A stretch of DNA of 64,000 nucleotides, from NCBI GenBank assembly GCA_028694155.1, contig JAQUTY010000005.1, forward strand, positions 62,001 through 126,000, read 5' to 3'. A program made the translations under genes and the position numbers. Of this stretch, positions 62,479-64,000 are shown piece by piece. This stretch comes from Eubacteriales bacterium (GTDB lineage: Bacteria > Bacillota > Clostridia > Christensenellales > CAG-138). The stretch's first letter is position 1, and every line of letters begins with the position of its first letter. The notes beneath the pieces are model-generated. The model ran no database searches. It was not told the DNA's origin and saw only the letters and a list, made by a program, of their open reading frames with translations.

Positions 62479-63651
62479 ATGGATCTATTTTCAAAATGCA
62501 CTAATGAACTGCTCGAAAAAGCTGTGGAGATGGGCATCTATCCTTATTTTCACACATTAGAATCCAAGCAGGATGTAGAAGTCATCATGGAAGGCAAACG
62601 CCGTATCATGCTTGGCTCAAACAACTATCTGGGACTTACGACCAACCCTCGCGTAATTGCTGCGGGTGTCGAGGCGCTTGAGCGCTATGGTTCCGGCTGT
62701 TCGGGTTCTCGCTTTCTAAACGGTACATTAGAGCTACATGTTCAGCTTGAGAGCGAACTGGCAGAATTCTTGGGCAAAGAGTCCGTCATGACTTTCTCGA
62801 CTGGTTTTCAGAGCAACCTAGGCATCATCTCCGCAATTGTGGGTAAGGGTGATTATATGTTCTGCGATCGTGAGAATCACGCAAGTATATACGACGGTTG
62901 TAAGTTGAGCTACGGAACGATGCTTCGTTTCCGTCACAGCAATATGGAGGATTTGGAGAAAAAACTCCAGTCTGTTCCTCTGGACTCCGGCAAGCTAATA
63001 ATTACCGATGGTGTGTTCTCAATGGGTGGCGACATCTGCAAACTTCCTGAAATTGTTGCGCTTGCTAAAAAGTACAACGCTCGTGTCATGGTAGATGATG
63101 CGCACGGTCTGGGCGTATTGGGCAACGGCGGACGCGGCACGGCGGATCACTTTGGTCTTACCGATCAGGTGGATATTATCATGGGTACATTCTCAAAATC
63201 GTTGGCATCGTTGGGTGGCTATATGGCGGCCGACAAGCGTGTTGTCGATTATGTTCGACACTCCTCTCGTCCGTTCATATTCTGTGCATCAATTCCGCCC
63301 TCAAACTGTGCCACCGCCATTGAAGCTTTGCACATTCTCAAGGAAACTCCTGAGCTGCCAAGCAAGCTGATGGCTCTGTCAGCCTATATGCGTGATGGTC
63401 TTAGAAAGAGAGGTATTGCAATTCGTGACAGCATCACCCCCATCATTCCAATCTATACCTACGACTCCATACGCACACTCACAAAGGCAAAGGAGCTTTA
63501 CGATGCAGGTGTGTATGTCAATCCCGTCCTGCCCCCTGCAACACCTGCTTCGGAGTGTCTGCTTCGCACCAGCTACATGGCGACGCTTACTACGGATTTG
63601 TTGGATGAGGCACTCGATATTTTCGTTGAGGTATTGAACAGAGATGCCTAA
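62479..63651 (+). CDS. PLP-dependent alpha-oxoamine synthase
   Basis: A 390-residue fold-type I PLP enzyme of the KBL/BioF/ALAS/SPT family, which joins an amino acid to an acyl-CoA with loss of CO2. It shows LGSNNYLGLTTNPRV, GSGCSGSRFLNGTLELHVQL, DDAHGLGVLGNGGRGTADHF and the Schiff-base Lys in GTFSKSLASLGGY. GGAAGG precedes the start. The following short-chain dehydrogenase overlaps it by eight bases. That pairing points to a sphingoid-type ketone then alcohol route, but biotin or threonine metabolism cannot be excluded from sequence alone. Confidence 0.88.
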   Translation: MDLFSKCTNELLEKAVEMGIYPYFHTLESKQDVEVIMEGKRRIMLGSNNYLGLTTNPRVIAAGVEALERYGSGCSGSRFLNGTLELHVQLESELAEFLGKESVMTFSTGFQSNLGIISAIVGKGDYMFCDRENHASIYDGCKLSYGTMLRFRHSNMEDLEKKLQSVPLDSGKLIITDGVFSMGGDICKLPEIVALAKKYNARVMVDDAHGLGVLGNGGRGTADHFGLTDQVDIIMGTFSKSLASLGGYMAADKRVVDYVRHSSRPFIFCASIPPSNCATAIEALHILKETPELPSKLMALSAYMRDGLRKRGIAIRDSITPIIPIYTYDSIRTLTKAKELYDAGVYVNPVLPPATPASECLLRTSYMATLTTDLLDEALDIFVEVLNRDA

Positions 63652-64000
63652 GATAGTGGTCATTACAGGTGCATCGGGTGGAATAGGACTTGCTGCTTGC
63701 AAGGAATTTATTTCGCGTGGTGATAAGGTATACGGTCTTTGCAGAAAGCCTTTTGAACTGGAAGGTTCAACGTTTATCAGCTGCGATGTTTGCGACAAGG
63801 ATAATGTTGTCTCTGCCATAGGAACCATACTTGAAAAGGAGCAAAGCATTGATGTTCTTATCTCAAATGCAGGCTTTGGAATTGCAGGTGCAGTCGAGTT
63901 TACGAGCGTTGAGGACATCAAAAGACAATTTGATGTAAACGTCACAGGGACGGTCAATGTAATATCGGCTGTTCTTCCATCAATGCGTCATGCAAAAAGC
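63644..64000 (+). CDS. Short-chain dehydrogenase (cut by right edge)
   Basis: The frame from ATG 63644 is open to the end, 119 residues. The Rossmann motif TGASGGIG is at the N-terminus, ISCDVCDKDN binds the cofactor region, and LISNAGFGIAGAVEF gives the NAG motif. The catalytic Tyr and Lys lie beyond the window. Overlap with the alpha-oxoamine synthase suggests it reduces that enzyme's keto product. Confidence 0.88.
   Translation, partial: MPKIVVITGASGGIGLAACKEFISRGDKVYGLCRKPFELEGSTFISCDVCDKDNVVSAIGTILEKEQSIDVLISNAGFGIAGAVEFTSVEDIKRQFDVNVTGTVNVISAVLPSMRHAKS

Noticed and set aside
1..64000. CRISPR arrays and IS elements
   Set aside because: No regularly spaced repeat-spacer array and no transposase gene were found on reading both strands.

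Overview
The window looks like the chromosome of a low-to-mid GC anaerobic Gram-positive bacterium of the class Clostridia. Supporting genes are a SpoVB/MurJ-like flippase, a CotH-type spore-coat kinase, a VanW protein, a CpsB/CpsD/Wzz capsule-regulation set and a pgk-tpiA-gpmI glycolysis block. Genus cannot be read from the sequence.

Bases 1 to about 21,000 are a GC-rich prophage replication and packaging module, transcribed almost entirely on the minus strand. In transcription order it has a sigma-like HTH protein, DUF2800 and DUF2815 proteins, a family A DNA polymerase, HNH proteins, a VirE/D5-type helicase, a VRR-NUC nuclease, an SNF2 helicase broken by a frameshift, a DUF1492 regulator, HNH, small terminase, a short MetK, two DNA methyltransferases, small conserved proteins and a frameshifted large terminase. 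After the terminase, where a portal gene would be expected, there is a Fic-domain gene that runs off the left edge. Two copies of a covarying hairpin RNA motif sit exactly 39 bases upstream of two start codons.

Bases 21,290 to 29,860 are an accessory defence island. A tight plus-strand operon encodes two unknown proteins with matching Asn/Gly-rich tails, a RloC/PrrC-like zinc-hook ATPase, a small HTH protein, an AlkA-like glycosylase, an unknown protein and a putative PD-(D/E)xK endonuclease. Convergent to it lie an N6-adenine methyltransferase and two more HTH paralogues. This part is clearly more AT-rich.

Bases 29,860 to 33,370 form an integration zone at the 3' end of ssrA (tmRNA). A 234-base direct repeat flanks a lipoprotein gene and a short serine recombinase. 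The outer repeat copy carries a degenerate relic of the ssrA 3' end, which suggests two integrative elements stacked in tandem.

From 33,370 rightwards the window is core chromosome. It holds ssrA, smpB, secG, gpmI, tpiA, pgk, an orphan EutP/EutS pair, an MBL hydrolase, a DivIVA-like protein, ruvB, ruvA and ruvC, a large lamin-tail/CotH lipoprotein, nnrD, recX, vanW, HU, mazG, spoVB, an M14 endopeptidase and an SPFH/zinc-ribbon protein. These are followed by the capsule regulators next to a catalytically degenerate S11 peptidase homologue, and by a putative lipid locus (acyltransferase, membrane protein, alpha-oxoamine synthase, short-chain dehydrogenase) cut by the right edge.
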